From assembly GCA_902468695.1 (NCBI GenBank), contig CABQZS010000114.1, positions 1-5,290 of the forward strand: a stretch of DNA of 5,290 nt, given 5' to 3'. The notes under the pieces were generated by a model. It was not told where the DNA came from. It saw only the letters and a program-made list of their open reading frames with translations, and did no database searches. This DNA is from an uncultured Collinsella sp. Its GTDB lineage: Bacteria > Actinomycetota > Coriobacteriia > Coriobacteriales > Coriobacteriaceae. Below are positions 3,703 through 5,290 of this stretch, piece after piece. The stretch's first letter is position 1. Each line of letters starts with the position of its first letter. A program made the position numbers and the translations under genes.

Positions 3703-5290
3703 ATGAGCGACATCATGAGGCCGATCCCGTTTTCGCAGCTGATGAACTGGATCATCGAGGAGCACAAGACTCAGGGCGCCATCTTTGGCGTGCGCAAGAT
3801 GGTCACGGCCAACCAGGAGGGCGCGCTTCCCATTTTTGACGAGCGCATCGAGACTCCGTTTGGCCCGGCCGCCGGCCCCAATACACAGCTTGCCCAGAAC
3901 ATCGTGGCGTCCTATGTGGCCGGTTCCCGCTTCTTTGAGCTCAAGACCGTTCAGGTTATGGACGGCGAGGAGCTCTCCAAGTGTGTGAACAAGCCCTGCA
4001 TCGTGGCGCAGGACGAGTGCTACAACTGCGAGTGGTCGACCGAGCTCGAGGTTCCGCAGGCTTTTGCCGAGTACGTGAAGGCATGGTTTGCCTGCCACCT
4101 GATCGCTCGCGAGTACGGCCTGGGCAGCCCGGACGGCTTTGTCTTTAACATGTCCGTGGGCTATGACCTGGAGGGCATTAAGAGCCCCAAGGTCGATGCG
4201 TACATTGAGGGCATGAAGGACGCCAGCGGCTCTGACGTCTGGAACGAGTGCCGTGCCTGGGCGCTCGCCAACCTGGACAAGTTTGAGCATGTCGACGCCG
4301 CGTTTGTCGAGTCCATCCCGGCACGCGTGTCCAACTCCATCACCGAGTCTACCCTGCACGGCTGCCCGCCGGCGGAGATCGAGCGCATCGCGACCTATCT
4401 GATCACCGAGAAGGGCCTCAACACCTACATCAAGTGCAACCCCACGCTGCTGGGCTATGAGTTTGCCCGCCAGCGTCTGAACGAGCTGGGCTTTGACTAC
4501 ATCGTCTTCGATGACACGCACTTCCGCGAGGACCTGCAGTGGGCCGATGCCGTGCCCATGTTCGAGCGCCTGATTGCCCTGTGCGCCGAGCGCGGCCTGG
4601 AGTTTGGCGTCAAGCTGACCAACACGTTCCCCGTCGACGTGACGAGAAACGAGCTGCCCTCCACCGAGATGTACATGTCCGGCCGTTCGCTGTTCTCGCT
4701 GACCATCGAGGCTGCTCGCCGCATTACCGAGCAGTTCGATGGCAAACTGCGCATCAGCTACTCCGGTGGCGCCACGGTCTACAACATCCGCGCCCTGTAT
4801 GACGCCGGCATTTGGCCCGTCACCCTGGCGACCGACGTGCTCAAGCCCGGTGGCTACGAGCGCTTTAGCCAGATGGCCGGCGAGTTTACCGACCTGGACG
4901 GCAAGCCGTTCGCGGGTGTCTCTCTCGACGCCGTGACCGCGATCCAGGCCGATTCGCTCACCAACTCGCTCTACAAGAAGCCGCTGCGCCCGCTGCCCGA
5001 TCGCAAGGTCGCCGGCAAGAGCCCGCTTTCCGACTGCTTTACCACGCCGTGCCGCACGAGCTGCCCCATCCAGCAGGATATTCCCGCCTACCTGGCGGCC
5101 GTTGACGAGGGCCGCTTCGAGGACGCACTCAACATCATCATCGAGCGCAACGCCCTGCCGTTCATTACCGGCACCATCTGCCCGCATCCCTGCGGCCGTG
5201 CCTGCGAGCGCGCGTTCTACGAGCCCGAGGGCGCCCAGATCCGCGCCAGCAAGCTCAAGGCCGCCCGCGAGGCCATGACCGCCGTGCTGC
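3703..5290 (+). CDS. ygfK: YgfK, putative selenate-reductase-type flavin/iron-sulfur oxidoreductase (N-terminal half, runs off right edge)
   Basis: 529 residues are visible of a protein that is about 1,000 long in this family. The order of parts resembles dihydropyrimidine dehydrogenase. Residues 1 to about 420 form a dihydroorotate-dehydrogenase-like barrel, with GPAAGPNTQLAQN (54-66), FELKTVQ (78-84), CNPTLLGY (245-252), FGVKLTNTF (301-309), ISYSGGA (351-357) and ATDVLKPGGY (376-385). An iron-sulfur domain of the Fer4_20 type starts near 440, with cysteines C445, C450, C454, C493, C497 and C501. The NAD(P)/FAD-binding and ferredoxin-like C-terminal parts would lie beyond the window. YgfK is thought to pass electrons to or from a molybdenum hydroxylase in anaerobic purine/urate breakdown; the older selenate-reductase name is weakly supported. 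Oddities are four cysteines close together (C94, C99, C106, C109), two more than I recall for the Escherichia coli protein, and Leu at 442, where dihydropyrimidine dehydrogenase has a cluster-binding cysteine. Confidence 0.93.
   Translation, partial: MSDIMRPIPFSQLMNWIIEEHKTQGAIFGVRKMVTANQEGALPIFDERIETPFGPAAGPNTQLAQNIVASYVAGSRFFELKTVQVMDGEELSKCVNKPCIVAQDECYNCEWSTELEVPQAFAEYVKAWFACHLIAREYGLGSPDGFVFNMSVGYDLEGIKSPKVDAYIEGMKDASGSDVWNECRAWALANLDKFEHVDAAFVESIPARVSNSITESTLHGCPPAEIERIATYLITEKGLNTYIKCNPTLLGYEFARQRLNELGFDYIVFDDTHFREDLQWADAVPMFERLIALCAERGLEFGVKLTNTFPVDVTRNELPSTEMYMSGRSLFSLTIEAARRITEQFDGKLRISYSGGATVYNIRALYDAGIWPVTLATDVLKPGGYERFSQMAGEFTDLDGKPFAGVSLDAVTAIQADSLTNSLYKKPLRPLPDRKVAGKSPLSDCFTTPCRTSCPIQQDIPAYLAAVDEGRFEDALNIIIERNALPFITGTICPHPCGRACERAFYEPEGAQIRASKLKAAREAMTAVL

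Noticed and set aside
3550..5187. Long minus-strand open frame (545 codons) opposite ygfK
   Set aside because: The plus strand encodes a clear YgfK across the whole stretch. The antisense translation is Ala/Gly/Val/Leu-rich shadow sequence without domains or a convincing ribosome binding site.

Overview
The window looks like part of an anaerobic purine/urate-catabolism locus from a high-GC Gram-positive gut anaerobe. A Collinsella-like member of the Coriobacteriia is my best guess. The basis is GC-rich codon third positions, strong AGGAG-type ribosome binding sites and the gene content. The genus is an inference from general similarity, not from a marker gene.

Layout. At the left edge (1-255, minus strand) is the N-terminal part of a YheO-type PAS transcriptional regulator, which runs off the window. 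It is transcribed away from everything else. A 352-bp AT-richer divergent intergenic region (256-607) follows. It carries a good sigma70-like promoter (TTGAGA, 17 bp, TACGAT; 492-520) whose spacer holds a Fur-box-like sequence (494-512, 14 of 19 consensus matches). Three plus-strand genes follow: an NCS2/NAT-family purine permease (608-2002), the amidohydrolase SsnA (2198-3553), and the first 529 residues of YgfK (3703 to the right edge), a large flavin/iron-sulfur protein. The two gaps between these genes (195 and 149 bp) are not simple operon gaps. Each opens with a long GC-rich hairpin after the stop codon, followed by several shorter ones, and ends in a strong ribosome binding site.

How the genes fit together. 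SsnA and YgfK are known markers of the cluster that also encodes molybdenum hydroxylases of the xanthine dehydrogenase type, HyuA, YgeX, YgeY and YgeW. In gut anaerobes that cluster breaks down urate and other purines, and it has also been linked to selenium-dependent molybdenum hydroxylases. Here the permease would bring in the purine. YgfK would supply or take electrons in ring reduction with a molybdenum hydroxylase partner. SsnA would act as a ring-opening or deaminating hydrolase. The divergent YheO-like protein is the obvious candidate local regulator. The Fur-like site suggests that iron supply may also gate expression, which would fit iron-sulfur enzymes.

Points worth a second look are the Fur-like operator, the permease's non-standard substrate-site residues (Gln where Glu is usual in TM8, and an Asn-Lys ending of the NAT motif), two extra cysteines in YgfK that make a four-Cys group, and the hairpin-packed intercistronic regions. 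No RNA genes, mobile elements or CRISPR arrays were seen.
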